Shown: positions 26,853 through 36,478, numbered from the stretch's first letter. The stretch is DNA of 64,000 nucleotides from CBDBES01 sp965204465 (GCA_965204465.1 CBDBES010000002.1:248001-312000), one strand, 5' to 3'. Notes: generated by a model from the letters alone, not told the origin. A program made the numbers and translations.

Positions 26853-27956
26853 TTAAATGTTGAATCGAAAGTATATAATATCTCCGTCTTGTACTATATA
26901 ATCCTTGCCTTCCAGACGCATCTTCCCCGCTTCCTGGACCTTTTTAAGATCTTTGTATTGTAAAAAGTCTGAAAAAGAAGTAACTTCTGCCTTTATAAAG
27001 CCTCTTTGAATGTCTGTATGAATTTCGGCAGCCGCATCATAAGCAGAGGTACCCCTGATAATGTTCCAAGCCTTTACTTCCTGTTTGCCCGCGGTGAAAA
27101 AGGTAATGTATCCAAGCAATTTATGGGTTTCTCTAATAACTCGATTTAATCCAGACTCAGACAGGTTTAATTCTTTTAAAAACTCTTTTTCTTCTTCTTT
27201 CTGCAGACCAATGAGTTCTGATTCTATCTTGCCAGAAACAGGAATAGAGTACGAATTCCTACTGGCAGATAGATCCCTTAAATTTTTGAAATGATTTGAT
27301 TCCAGTGGATTTGTTATGTATTTCTCATGAACATTACCTATGAACAAAACTGGTTTTAGGGTCAATGTATCCATAGGGGTAACTTGTTTTAACTCTTTAT
27401 CTGTCAATTTCTGAACATGGATATTTTTCCCCTCTGAAAGAGAATCCATGATCTTTTGGAGTGTTTCTGACTCTAAAATGGCTTCTTTATTATTTGCCTT
27501 TTTCATTTTCTCTAACTTTTGCATTCTCTTTTGAATAACCTCCTGATCTGCTAAAATAAGTTCTAGTTCAATGATCTCTACATCTCTTACAGGATCAATA
27601 CTCCCCAATACATGGGCTACATTTGGATCTTCAAAACAACACACTACATGTAAAATGGCATTTACTCTTCTTATATGCGCTAAAAATTGATTTCCAAGAC
27701 CTTCTCCTTTAGAAGCCCCCTGGACCAGTCCGGCTATATCTGTGAATTCAACCGTAGCGGCTACTCTGCTAAGGGGCTGTATTATGTTTACTAATTGATC
27801 CAATCTATCGTCTGGAAGTTCCACGATGCCCAGATTTGGATCAATGGTACAAAAGGGAAAATTTTGAGCATCTGCACTGTGAGACTTGGTGAGTGCATTG
27901 AATATGGTGGATTTCCCAACATTGGGAAGCCCAACTATACCGCAACTTAAGGCCAT
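26853..27956 (-). CDS. ychF: Ribosome-binding ATPase YchF
   Basis: YchF/OLA1 is an Obg-family P-loop NTPase that prefers ATP and associates with ribosomes. Residues 8-15 are GLPNVGKS (G1), followed by QNFPFCTIDPNLGIV (switch region) and DIAGLVQGASKGEGLGNQFL (G3 and after). The C-terminal TGS domain includes FTAGKQEVKAWNI and IHTDIQRGFIKAEV. The 367-residue length is normal. It is convergent with the R-M gene and lies 148 bases downstream of bioA on the same strand. Confidence 0.95.
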   Translation of the reverse strand: MALSCGIVGLPNVGKSTIFNALTKSHSADAQNFPFCTIDPNLGIVELPDDRLDQLVNIIQPLSRVAATVEFTDIAGLVQGASKGEGLGNQFLAHIRRVNAILHVVCCFEDPNVAHVLGSIDPVRDVEIIELELILADQEVIQKRMQKLEKMKKANNKEAILESETLQKIMDSLSEGKNIHVQKLTDKELKQVTPMDTLTLKPVLFIGNVHEKYITNPLESNHFKNLRDLSASRNSYSIPVSGKIESELIGLQKEEEKEFLKELNLSESGLNRVIRETHKLLGYITFFTAGKQEVKAWNIIRGTSAYDAAAEIHTDIQRGFIKAEVTSFSDFLQYKDLKKVQEAGKMRLEGKDYIVQDGDIIYFRFNI

Positions 27957-28104
27957 AATGAAACAGAACTTTTAATAAATATCATAGACTGTAAAGAGTT
28001 TATTCATGGATTGAGGATTTAATTTGAACGATCCTGCCAAATGCTGGAATTTTTAAAATATTGATCTGAAAATATAGGCTCTTGATTTTATTTCCAGGAA
28101 TATT

Positions 28105-29394
28105 TCATATCTTATTATCGTTTACCATGATCAAAGATGTTTTGATCACATTATATATTTTCTCCAGCTGTGTTGAGGATATACAATAAGGAGGCATTAC
28201 ATACACAACATTACCAAGCGGCCTTAATAATACATTTTTAGAAAGATAATAGCGGTATAGTCTTTTACCAATCGGGTTGGAATAAGAGGTCTCTTGTTGA
28301 TTATCGATCTCTATGGCTAAGATCGTCCCTTTGAACCTTATATCCTTGATGATAGAGATATTTTTAAGAGTATCCGCAAATTGAAGATGACTCTTAGAGA
28401 TCATATCTATTTTTTTCTTTGTCTCTGCTTTCTGTAGTAATTGTATACTCGCATTTGCGGCGGCACAACTCAACGGATTCCCCGTATAAGAATGCCCATG
28501 GAAGAATGTTTTATGGAAGTCATCCGAAAAGAAAGTTTGGTATATTTCTTCTGTAACACTGGTAACCCCTAATGGCATAAAACCCCCGGTTAACCCTTTA
28601 GAGAGGCATATTATATCCGGACTCTGTGACAGAAAGTCAGAGGCAAAATTTTTCCCCAGCCTTCCAAATCCAGTCATTACTTCATCTGCGATAGTGATCA
28701 CTCGGTTCTCTTTACAAATAGATATGAGTGTATCTAAATATTCAGCCTCATACATATTCATCCCCGCCACGCCTTGTACGATTGGTTCAAATATAAATGC
28801 AGCCGTTTGAGAAGAACCTGTTATTTTTTTAAATTCCTTGAACAGATATTCTTTATTTTTTTTTGAAGGAATCGGAATAAAAGTAGTATGAAATAAATAT
28901 TTTTCAAAAGGTTTTGTGAAAATGCTTCTACTGCTAACAGACATAGAACCAAAAGTATCTCCATGATAGGCTCCTTCTAATGAGATGATATTCTTTTGAG
29001 GTTCCCCACGATTCGCCCGGTATTGTGCCGCTATCTTCAATGCTACCTCAACGGCAGTGGAACCATTATCTGAAAAAAATATTCTGGATTGATTTTTAGG
29101 TAAGATAGATAATAAATTTTCGCATAAATCTATGGCTGGTTTATGTGTAAATCCAGCGAAGATAACATGTTCTAATTTTTCTAATTGCTCTTGTATACTT
29201 TTAGAAATAGTCTCATTGCAATGCCCGTGAATGTTTACCCACCAGGATGAGATCGCGTCGATATAGCAATTACCTTCTTCATCATATATCTCCGATCCTT
29301 TAGCCGATGAAATCAAAATGGGGGGATCTGCTGTTTTCATTGCAGTATATGGATGCCAGATATTGTAATTATTCTTTTGCATAAGGTCGATCAT
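28105..29394 (-). CDS. bioA: Adenosylmethionine-8-amino-7-oxononanoate aminotransferase BioA
   Basis: BioA converts 7-keto-8-aminopelargonate to 7,8-diaminopelargonate with S-adenosylmethionine as amino donor. Diagnostic segments are NIWHPYTAMK (substrate region near residues 10-20), ISSWWVNIHGHCN, SLEGAYHGDTFGSMS and CLSKGLTGGFMPLGVT with the pyridoxal-phosphate lysine near residue 264. The ATG overlaps the bioD stop as ATGA, which supports the start at 29394; an internal ATG four codons later is possible. It is the last gene of bioB-bioF-bioD-bioA. Confidence 0.94.
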   Translation of the reverse strand: MIDLMQKNNYNIWHPYTAMKTADPPILISSAKGSEIYDEEGNCYIDAISSWWVNIHGHCNETISKSIQEQLEKLEHVIFAGFTHKPAIDLCENLLSILPKNQSRIFFSDNGSTAVEVALKIAAQYRANRGEPQKNIISLEGAYHGDTFGSMSVSSRSIFTKPFEKYLFHTTFIPIPSKKNKEYLFKEFKKITGSSQTAAFIFEPIVQGVAGMNMYEAEYLDTLISICKENRVITIADEVMTGFGRLGKNFASDFLSQSPDIICLSKGLTGGFMPLGVTSVTEEIYQTFFSDDFHKTFFHGHSYTGNPLSCAAANASIQLLQKAETKKKIDMISKSHLQFADTLKNISIIKDIRFKGTILAIEIDNQQETSYSNPIGKRLYRYYLSKNVLLRPLGNVVYVMPPYCISSTQLEKIYNVIKTSLIMVNDNKI

Positions 29395-30023
29395 ATTAAA
29401 TGAAGAAGATTTAATTTTTCTTTAAGTTTAGTTGCATAATTTTTGATAGTGATCTTGTCGATTTTTTTTTCTGGGTATATATGCATTAATTTAGGTAATT
29501 TTGTGATACCTAATATTGTATTTTCTATCTCAGGGTTTTCTTCTTTATTGAATACAATTCCCCAAATATCACATTTCCTTTTTCTGATCTCTTGGATGGT
29601 TAGTAGAGTATGGTTGATACTTCCTACATAATTCCTGGATACCACAACAATAGCGCAGTTGAATTTTTGGGCTATTTCAATGATGAATTCTTTTGAATTT
29701 AAAGGCACTAAACATCCCCCCGCCCCCTCTATGATCAGCCTGTTACACTTTACGGGTTTATGAATATCTTCTAGCCTTATTTTTTTGGATTCCACCTTTG
29801 CCGCAATGTTAGGGGAAGCGGGCATATTGAGTTGAAAAGACTCTTTGTGAATTTTAGAAGCATTGTTTTGTATAAGATCATTTACAACCTTCTTATCCGG
29901 TAAGTCCAGATTTCCGCATTGGATTGGCTTCCAATAATCACATGCAAGCGCTTCCACGAATATAGCGGAAGTGATCGTCTTACCAATATCAGTATCAATA
30001 CCTGTTATAAAAATGTCTTTCAT
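29391..30023 (-). CDS. bioD: Dethiobiotin synthetase BioD
   Basis: BioD closes the ureido ring of dethiobiotin using ATP and CO2. It has the P-loop GIDTDIGKT (7-15), the diaminopelargonate-binding YWKPIQCGN and the glycine-rich IEGAGGCLVPLN. It is slightly short at 210 residues but complete. It follows bioF with no gap and overlaps bioA by ATGA, so the three genes are tightly coupled. Confidence 0.93.
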   Translation of the reverse strand: MKDIFITGIDTDIGKTITSAIFVEALACDYWKPIQCGNLDLPDKKVVNDLIQNNASKIHKESFQLNMPASPNIAAKVESKKIRLEDIHKPVKCNRLIIEGAGGCLVPLNSKEFIIEIAQKFNCAIVVVSRNYVGSINHTLLTIQEIRKRKCDIWGIVFNKEENPEIENTILGITKLPKLMHIYPEKKIDKITIKNYATKLKEKLNLLHLI

Positions 30024-31172
30024 TTAAAACGATGTATGAATAATATCCAATAAATTTTTTATTTCTTTTTTTGTGTTAAATGAATGGATCGAAAAACGCA
30101 TCCTTTCTTTTCCCTTTGGCACGGTGGGTTCTAAAATTGCTTTTACATGAAAGCCATTCTGCCATAGTATATTCTCTGTTTTTTTTATTTCTGCATTGCC
30201 CGGTATGATGCATGCCTGTATAGGAGATCCACTGGGCAAAAAATATTTACAGATATCTTTAGGTATAGATTCCTTAAAGAATTGAATATTTTCATTTAAT
30301 TTTGATATTTTAGAATAATTTTTCTCTATATATTGATAAGAGCATTCTATGATCAGTAAGTTGAAATAAGGTAGGGCAGTTGTATAAATGAAAGACCTTG
30401 CCTTATTTACCAGATATTCTTTTAAAATAGGGTCACATATTACAATGGCACCAAAGCATCCCATCGCCTTGCCAAAGGTATGGATTCTTACTAAAATTTC
30501 CTTCTCTAACCCTTCTTTGACAGCCAAGCCCTGTCCGCGTTTTCCTACTGTACCCGTTGAATGAGATTCATCTAAAATGATATGTGCATTGTATTTTTTG
30601 CATAGGCCTACGATTTCTTTTAAAGGAGGCATGTCTCCATCCATAGAATAAAGGGCTTCTATAGCAATAAAAGTTTTTATTTTATCACTTGAATTTTTAT
30701 GCATTTTTATTTTTTTCTCCAGGTCATATACATCATTATGTTTAAAAGAATAAGATTTAGAAAGTCCAAGACGAATACCATCTCTAATAGAAGCATGGCA
30801 AAGATCGTCGTATAGAATAATACTATCTCTGGAACCTATGCTAGAAAGGACTCCTAAATTAGCATTATATCCAGAATTGAACATGAGCCCAGCTTTTCCT
30901 GCATGGAATTTTGCGATCTTTTCTTCTAATTTTTCTACGTAAAGACTATTACCACTGATCAATCTGGAACCTGTGGAACCCAAAAAATGAGATTCTTTTT
31001 TCTGCAACTCATCATTGAATATTTTCTGTAATTTTACAGATCTGGCGAAACCAAGATAGTCATTGGAAAAAAAATCTACCCCCTCAGGATAGATCCTTAA
31101 TTTTCTATCCAGGCCTTTTTTGTTTTTTTCTTCAAGAACAGAAGTAATGAATTTTGGCACCATATTCGCCAT
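30024..31172 (-). CDS. bioF: 8-Amino-7-oxononanoate synthase BioF
   Basis: BioF joins pimeloyl thioester and L-alanine in the first committed step of biotin ring assembly. Key segments are FFSNDYLGFARS, GSTGSRLISGNS, YDDLCHASIRDGIRLG, ILDESHSTGTVGKRGQG and HTFGKAMGCFGAIV, with the pyridoxal-phosphate lysine near residue 233. Its 382 residues are normal length. It lies 15 bases after bioB. No bioC, bioH or bioW gene is present in the window, so the source of the pimeloyl group is not encoded here. Confidence 0.94.
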   Translation of the reverse strand: MANMVPKFITSVLEEKNKKGLDRKLRIYPEGVDFFSNDYLGFARSVKLQKIFNDELQKKESHFLGSTGSRLISGNSLYVEKLEEKIAKFHAGKAGLMFNSGYNANLGVLSSIGSRDSIILYDDLCHASIRDGIRLGLSKSYSFKHNDVYDLEKKIKMHKNSSDKIKTFIAIEALYSMDGDMPPLKEIVGLCKKYNAHIILDESHSTGTVGKRGQGLAVKEGLEKEILVRIHTFGKAMGCFGAIVICDPILKEYLVNKARSFIYTTALPYFNLLIIECSYQYIEKNYSKISKLNENIQFFKESIPKDICKYFLPSGSPIQACIIPGNAEIKKTENILWQNGFHVKAILEPTVPKGKERMRFSIHSFNTKKEIKNLLDIIHTSF

Positions 31173-31187
31173 GATAAAAGACGCTTC

Positions 31188-32138
31188 TTACTTAGAGTTC
31201 AATCCAAGTTCCAGAAGCATTTCCTGGTCTTCATCCACGTCATTATTTGGAGTGGTCAATAATTTATCACCTAAGAAGATAGAATTTGCTCCTGCCAAAA
31301 AACACAGTGCCTGTTCTGGCTTAGATAAAAATAATCTTCCAGCAGAAAGGCGTATCATACTCTTTGGGATTATTATCCTTGTGGTAGAGATCACTCTTAA
31401 TATATCAAATATGGATATTTTTTTTTGTTTTTCTAAAGGTGTTCCCTCGATAGGCACAAGCGTATTAATGGGTATCGAATCAGGCGGGGGATCCATCTGG
31501 CTCAATGCATAGATAAAGTCGATTCTATCTTTTTCCGTTTCACCTAAACCTAATATACCGCCACAGCATACTGATATACCTGCCTTTTGTATGTTTTTTA
31601 TCGTATCCAGACGATCCGAGAATTTTCTGGTAGTGATGATCTTAGAATAAAAATCCGGGCTTGTATCTATATTATGATTGTACGCATAAAGACCTGCTTT
31701 TTTCAATTTATTTGCCTGTTCCAGATCTAGCATTCCCATGGAACAACAAACCTGCATCCCAAGTTTACTGACTTTTTCTATAATGGTAAGAACATTTTCA
31801 AAAGCATCATCATTTTTTAAACTTCTCCAGGCAGCCCCCATGCAGAAACGAGTTGCGCCTTGTTTTTTAGCCTTCTTTGCAATCTCTAATATCTTATCCA
31901 CAGACATGAATTTTTCTGGCTTTATAAAAGTTTGGTATCTGGCTGATTGAGAACAATAGGCGCAGTCTTCCGGACATGCTCCTGTTTTTATAGACAATAA
32001 TTGGCAGATCTGTACCTTATTTGAATCAAAATTTTCCCGATGAACAGAAGCCGCCTTATAGATCAAGTCCAGTAAAGGAGTTTTATAGACATCAGAAAGA
32101 TATTTACGATCAGTCATCTTCATTTTATTTTTTTCCAT
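31188..32138 (-). CDS. bioB: Biotin synthase BioB
   Basis: BioB is a radical-SAM enzyme that inserts sulfur into dethiobiotin. It carries GACPEDCAYCSQSARY with the [4Fe-4S] cysteines at 55, 59 and 62, then FCMGAAWR, YNHNIDTSP and VCCGGILGLGET. RLSAGRLFLS holds the conserved arginine near the [2Fe-2S] cluster. The length, 316 residues, is normal. It is the first gene of the biotin operon. An extended inverted repeat at 32153-32211 sits 15-73 bases upstream and could be an operator or leader structure. Confidence 0.95.
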   Translation of the reverse strand: MEKNKMKMTDRKYLSDVYKTPLLDLIYKAASVHRENFDSNKVQICQLLSIKTGACPEDCAYCSQSARYQTFIKPEKFMSVDKILEIAKKAKKQGATRFCMGAAWRSLKNDDAFENVLTIIEKVSKLGMQVCCSMGMLDLEQANKLKKAGLYAYNHNIDTSPDFYSKIITTRKFSDRLDTIKNIQKAGISVCCGGILGLGETEKDRIDFIYALSQMDPPPDSIPINTLVPIEGTPLEKQKKISIFDILRVISTTRIIIPKSMIRLSAGRLFLSKPEQALCFLAGANSIFLGDKLLTTPNNDVDEDQEMLLELGLNSK

Positions 32139-32152
32139 TTTGGAAATGTTTA

Positions 32153-32211
32153 TTCCAGAGTCAATGGTAAAATGTATTGCATATACAAAATTAGAATCAT
32201 TGACACTGGAA
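32153..32211 (-). promoter_or_regulatory. Interrupted palindrome upstream of bioB, possible biotin operator
   Basis: TTCCAGAGTCAATG (32153-32166) is mirrored by CATTGACACTGGAA (32198-32211), 13 of 14 positions complementary. The centre holds a second near-palindrome, TGTATTGCATATACA (32173-32187). Biotin repressors such as BirA bind interrupted palindromes in front of bio operons, but the arm sequence is not the enterobacterial consensus. It might instead form an RNA hairpin in the bioB leader. Confidence 0.5.
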
Positions 32212-32235
32212 ATGTACCCTTAAAAACTACCTTAA

Positions 32236-32252
32236 TAAGACTTATTGTCTTA
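32236..32252. promoter_or_regulatory. Short perfect inverted repeat before the lipoprotein gene
   Basis: TAAGAC and GTCTTA are separated by TTATT, 54 bases before the ATG at 32306 in the divergent control region shared with bioB. It could be a small operator; no factor can be named. Confidence 0.3.
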
Positions 32253-32305
32253 CTATACATCATAAAATTTATACATAAAGAGTATTCATTCTATATTGTA
32301 CGGCG

Positions 32306-32938
32306 ATGAAATTTATTTTTTTTCTTTCTGCTTTTTTCTTTTTGTCTTTTATTCCAGGGTGTGATAAGAAGTCTTCCCGAATGATATTTCATTTGCAAGA
32401 AGAGAAAATATCTAAATTTTGGAAAAATGACGGGGAATGCTCTTCCCAAATGCCATTCTGTTTTAAGAAATTTAAATTTAGAATGGAACCAGAAGCAGAA
32501 ACCTCTAAATTTAAAGATATTGGGATAGACACAAAAAGCAGGTTTTATATTTTTAAATTATTACAAAATATGGAAGATCGACTCAACTTTATTCCCAAAC
32601 TTCCCCTTCCATTGAATAAAATTGCCTTTGAAGAGTGGTTTCAAAAAAATATTTTGCCTCTCTTAAATAAAAATAAAGTATTATCCAAGAATTCTTCTTT
32701 TATAAGTATAAAAGGCAAAGCAGCCTGGTATTATCAGGATATTTCACTATTATATAATAAATGCGACTTAAATATTTACTTAAAAGCAGGAAGCGATCCA
32801 ATGATATTTGTTTTTCTATGGCAGGAAGTAGACCCTTTGAAAAGGGAATTGATCCATAAATTAGAAAAATGGAGTACGGATAGGATCAGTTCCTTCGTTT
32901 CCATAGACGATAATATAGAAGGTGCGCCCGAAATTTAA
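32306..32938 (+). CDS. Putative lipoprotein, unknown function
   Basis: The 210-residue product begins with a lipoprotein signal peptide (FFLSFIPGC, Cys at 19). The mature part is basic and aromatic, with two further Cys (CSSQMPFCFKKF) that could pair. No family was recognised. It is divergent from bioB, shares its control region, and overlaps the TPR gene by 17 bases, so the two are probably co-expressed. Confidence 0.65.
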   Translation: MKFIFFLSAFFFLSFIPGCDKKSSRMIFHLQEEKISKFWKNDGECSSQMPFCFKKFKFRMEPEAETSKFKDIGIDTKSRFYIFKLLQNMEDRLNFIPKLPLPLNKIAFEEWFQKNILPLLNKNKVLSKNSSFISIKGKAAWYYQDISLLYNKCDLNIYLKAGSDPMIFVFLWQEVDPLKRELIHKLEKWSTDRISSFVSIDDNIEGAPEI

Positions 32939-33658
32939 ATATCTATTTTGTTTATTTTTCATGAGTTTTCTTGATTTGAATTCTCAGAGTTTATCCCCAT
33001 TATTTCGATTCTTAAAGCCTCTAAAACCAGATCCAATAGATGAATTTTTAAAGGCGAAATCTCCAAAATTCAAGATATTCACATACAAAGGCTGGATCAC
33101 CGCAAATGGAAATGACCTGGCGGCCTTGAATAATCAAAGGGCAGTTGATCTTTTGCTTCAATTGAAATACAAAGAAGCAAAGGACATTTTGTTAGAAGTA
33201 AGCCAAAAGTCTCCCCAATTCTTTCCAAGCAGATTTAATTTAGGTCGATTATATCTTATTCTAAAAGAGTATGAATATTCTCTTCGTGAATTGAAAAAAA
33301 CAGCTCTCCTTATTCCTCAATATTCAAAGACACATCTTTATATAGGGGACGTCTATAAACGAATGGGGAATACTGATCTTGCATTGGAACAATATAGAAT
33401 AAGTTATCGAAAAAATCCTTTTGATCTAACCCCCCTTATTCGAATGGGTGATCTGTATTCCAGTCAAAAGCTATATCATGAGGCCATTCGCTTATTTAAA
33501 TTTTGTCTTCAGATAGATGACGGCAATAATCATTCATTCAGCAGTATGAAATAATGATGGAACATATAAAAGAAAAGAAGCTATCCCATTTTTCCATTGG
33601 CTGGATTTCTTCCAGAAAAAGACAAGCCGAAAGACTAGAGGTCGTTCAAGAGAAATAG
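32922..33658 (+). CDS. Exported TPR-repeat protein (C-terminal frameshift)
   Basis: It starts at a GTG overlapping the preceding gene and has a signal peptide (KYLFCLFFMSFLDLNSQS). Residues 70-200 contain three to four tetratricopeptide repeats, for example PSRFNLGRLYLILKEYEYSL, HLYIGDVYKRMGNTDLALEQ and LIRMGDLYSSQKLYHEAIRL. The frame stops at 33554, but the -1 frame continues coherently (QQYEIMMEHIKEKKLSHFSI) to a TAG at 33658. A one-base deletion near 33530 explains both, so the listed range covers the reconstructed gene. Partner and function are unknown; TPRs usually mediate protein contacts. Confidence 0.7.
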
Positions 33659-33729
33659 GACGATAAAATTTCTTGTTTACCCAATAGTGAGCTTACCCCA
33701 TAAATAAGGCTGCTAAGTATTTTTTATGC

Positions 33730-33758
33730 TTTACAAATTATCAGTTATTCTAAATATA
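33730..33758 (+). promoter_or_regulatory. Predicted clpB promoter
   Basis: TTTACA (33730-33735) and AATATA (33753-33758) are separated by 17 bases, and transcription would begin just before the CIRCE element. An extra CIRCE-like half-site TAGCACTC lies at 33757-33764, overlapping the -10 region. Confidence 0.55.
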
Positions 33759-33778
33759 GCACTCAGATATATAAAATG

Positions 33779-33805
33779 CTAGCACTTATATTACATGAGT
33801 GCTAA
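33779..33805 (+). promoter_or_regulatory. CIRCE element (HrcA operator) of clpB
   Basis: CTAGCACTT, nine bases, GAGTGCTAA matches the CIRCE consensus TTAGCACTC-N9-GAGTGCTAA at 16 of 18 arm positions. It lies 28 bases before the clpB start and downstream of the predicted promoter, so HrcA should repress clpB except during heat shock. Confidence 0.9.
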
Positions 33806-33833
33806 TAATTATTTAAAAAATAGGTAAAAACTT

Positions 33834-36410
33834 ATGTATTCACTTACAATGAAGACACAGAACGCTATTTCAGAGGCGCAGAATTTAGCCAGGGAGTCTA
33901 AGCATATAGAAATTCTATCAGAGCATCTGTTCTATAGTATTTTTACAGACCCGGAAGGGCTTCCTTATCAGATTGCGCAGAAACTGGCTATTGGTGTGGA
34001 GCAGATCCGAAATGAAATTCTACAAGAATTGAATAAGATACCTGCCGTAGAAGGGGATGTTGTTTATGCAGAAAGACCATCCAGAGACTTCAATCAATTG
34101 ATACAATTAGCTTCCTCAGAAGCAAATGGTATGAATGATGAATATGTTTCATTAGAACATATATTATTGGCCTATCTGAATGGTAGCTTCATGGCAAAAA
34201 AAAGAGTAGAACAAATTGGATTGACACGCAGAGATGTAGAAAAATCTATTTCTGAATTAAGAGGCGCTCAAAGAGTGGAAGACGACAATCCAGAAGGAAA
34301 ATTCAATGCTCTTGAAAAATACGGACAGAATCTGAATGAACTGGCGATGCAGGGAAAGTTAGACCCTGTCATTGGGAGGGATGAAGAAATACGCCGTACC
34401 ATTCAAATACTTTCCAGACGTACAAAGAATAACCCACTATTGATCGGAGAACCAGGAGTGGGTAAGACTGCCATTGTAGAAGGCCTGGCGGATAAGATCG
34501 TCAATAAAGACGTCCCGGAAACGATCCAGAATAAGACCATAGTCAATCTGGACATGGGGAGCCTTATAGCAGGGACAAAATATAGGGGTGAATTTGAAGA
34601 TAGAATAAAGGCAGTTTTAAAAGAAGTTATATCTTCTGAACAAGAGATCGTTTTATTCGTGGATGAGATACATACCATTGTGGGTGCTGGATCAGTGGAA
34701 GGCGCTATGGATGCTGCCAACCTATTAAAACCAGCCCTGGCAAAAGGGCAGCTAAAGCTGATCGGGGCGACTACACTGCAAGAATACCAAAAACATATCG
34801 AAAAAGATGCCGCCATGGAGAGAAGATTCCAATTGGTCTACATAAAAGAACCGGACATAGAAGACACGATCACTATTTTAAGAGGGATAAAAGAAAAATA
34901 TGAAATACATCATGGGATCAGGATCACCGATCAGGCGATCCACTCTGCGGTTCATCTTTCTGAAAAATATATAAGCGACCGCTTCTTACCAGACAAGGCG
35001 ATTGACCTGATTGATGAATCCTGTTCTAAGATCCGAATCGAATTGGGGTCTTTGCCTTCGGAAATGGAATCCATTAGTAGTAAAATACGTTCCCTGGAAA
35101 TTGAAAAGGCATCCTTAAAAACGGATAAAAGCAAAGAATCCGTTGCCCGATCAGAGGTTCTGGAAAAAAAGTTATCCGATCTAAAAGAAAATTTTCAAAA
35201 AATGAAAATTAAGCTGGATGAAGAAAAAAAAGAAATCGAAAAGGTCAACCAGATCAAGAAAGAAATAGACCTACTGAAAGTAGAAGAGGCAAATGAAGAG
35301 AGGACAGGCAATCTGAACAGATTGGCTGAAATCAGGTATGGGTTGATGCCTATACTTCAAAAGAAAATGCATCTAGCCGAAGAGAAGCTGAAAGAGAAAG
35401 AAAAAAATTCCAGATTGTTGAAAGAAGAGGTCTCTCAGGAAGATGTAGCCGATGTGGTTTCTAAATGGACTGGCATTCCAGTCAGTAAGATGCTACAAAG
35501 TGAAAAAGAAAAATTACTGAAAATGGAAGAAATCCTTAAAAAGAGAGTCGTTGGACAGGATGATGCTCTTAATGCAGTGGCACAAGCCATTCGTCGCAAC
35601 AGGGCTGGCCTTTCTTCTGAGAATAAGCCGATCGGTTCTTTTATTTTTTTAGGTCCAACAGGTGTGGGAAAGACAGAGACAGCCAGATCTTTGGCAGAAT
35701 TTTTATTTGATAATGAAAAGACCTTACTCAGGATAGATATGTCGGAATATATGGAGAAACATTCTGTAGCCAGACTCATCGGTTCTCCACCAGGATATAT
35801 TGGTCATGATGAAGGCGGTCAATTAACAGAGGCCGTTCGGAGAAGACCCTATAGCGTGATTCTATTCGATGAAGTTGAAAAAGCTCATCCGGATGTTTTT
35901 AATATTTTTCTTCAGATACTGGATGATGGACTATTAACTGACTCAAAAGGAAGGCATGTGAATTTTAAAAATACACTCATTATCATGACTTCCAATCTGG
36001 CTTCACAGCATATTGCAGAAAATCTTCCTGCGGAGAAAAGAAATAAATTAATATTAGAATCTTTACGCAGTTTTTTTAAGCCTGAATTTTTGAACAGAAT
36101 AGATGAAACGATCATTTTTGAGCCGATCCAAAAGGAGCAACTCTCAAAGATACTGGATATTCAATTAGCAAAAATATTGCATAAGGCGGCTGGAAAAGGA
36201 GTACGATTTGTTGTGGATCCAAAAGTCAAACAAACCTTAGTGGATATGGGATATGATCCTGTTTATGGGGCCAGACCTCTGCTTAGGGTCATCCAGGATA
36301 AGCTGATGAACCCGCTTAGCAAGAAAATACTAGAAGGCGACTACAAGGAGGACTCCGTTTTTAGAGCTGTTCTCTCTGGATCGGAAGTGGATTTTAAGGT
36401 GGGATCATAA
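33834..36410 (+). CDS. clpB: Disaggregase chaperone ClpB
   Basis: ClpB is a hexameric AAA+ unfoldase that rescues aggregated proteins with DnaK. The N-domain (1-145) is followed by AAA1 with Walker A GEPGVGKTAIVEG (near 204) and VDEIHTIVGAG. A long coiled-coil middle domain (about 395-525) distinguishes it from ClpA. AAA2 has GPTGVGKTETARSLAEF (near 606) and RIDMSEYMEKHS. The 858 residues match the usual ClpB length. A CIRCE operator and promoter precede it, which indicates HrcA-controlled heat-shock expression. It stands as a single transcription unit. Confidence 0.95.
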   Translation: MYSLTMKTQNAISEAQNLARESKHIEILSEHLFYSIFTDPEGLPYQIAQKLAIGVEQIRNEILQELNKIPAVEGDVVYAERPSRDFNQLIQLASSEANGMNDEYVSLEHILLAYLNGSFMAKKRVEQIGLTRRDVEKSISELRGAQRVEDDNPEGKFNALEKYGQNLNELAMQGKLDPVIGRDEEIRRTIQILSRRTKNNPLLIGEPGVGKTAIVEGLADKIVNKDVPETIQNKTIVNLDMGSLIAGTKYRGEFEDRIKAVLKEVISSEQEIVLFVDEIHTIVGAGSVEGAMDAANLLKPALAKGQLKLIGATTLQEYQKHIEKDAAMERRFQLVYIKEPDIEDTITILRGIKEKYEIHHGIRITDQAIHSAVHLSEKYISDRFLPDKAIDLIDESCSKIRIELGSLPSEMESISSKIRSLEIEKASLKTDKSKESVARSEVLEKKLSDLKENFQKMKIKLDEEKKEIEKVNQIKKEIDLLKVEEANEERTGNLNRLAEIRYGLMPILQKKMHLAEEKLKEKEKNSRLLKEEVSQEDVADVVSKWTGIPVSKMLQSEKEKLLKMEEILKKRVVGQDDALNAVAQAIRRNRAGLSSENKPIGSFIFLGPTGVGKTETARSLAEFLFDNEKTLLRIDMSEYMEKHSVARLIGSPPGYIGHDEGGQLTEAVRRRPYSVILFDEVEKAHPDVFNIFLQILDDGLLTDSKGRHVNFKNTLIIMTSNLASQHIAENLPAEKRNKLILESLRSFFKPEFLNRIDETIIFEPIQKEQLSKILDIQLAKILHKAAGKGVRFVVDPKVKQTLVDMGYDPVYGARPLLRVIQDKLMNPLSKKILEGDYKEDSVFRAVLSGSEVDFKVGS

Positions 36411-36478
36411 GCCCTCTATAGGGTGAATAATAGATATCTTAAAAATGAAGAAACTCTCTTAATAATAGGATCCTGATT

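Noticed and set aside
34403..34816. Antisense ORF within clpB
   Set aside because: It lies opposite the conserved AAA1 domain and is a shadow of that reading frame.
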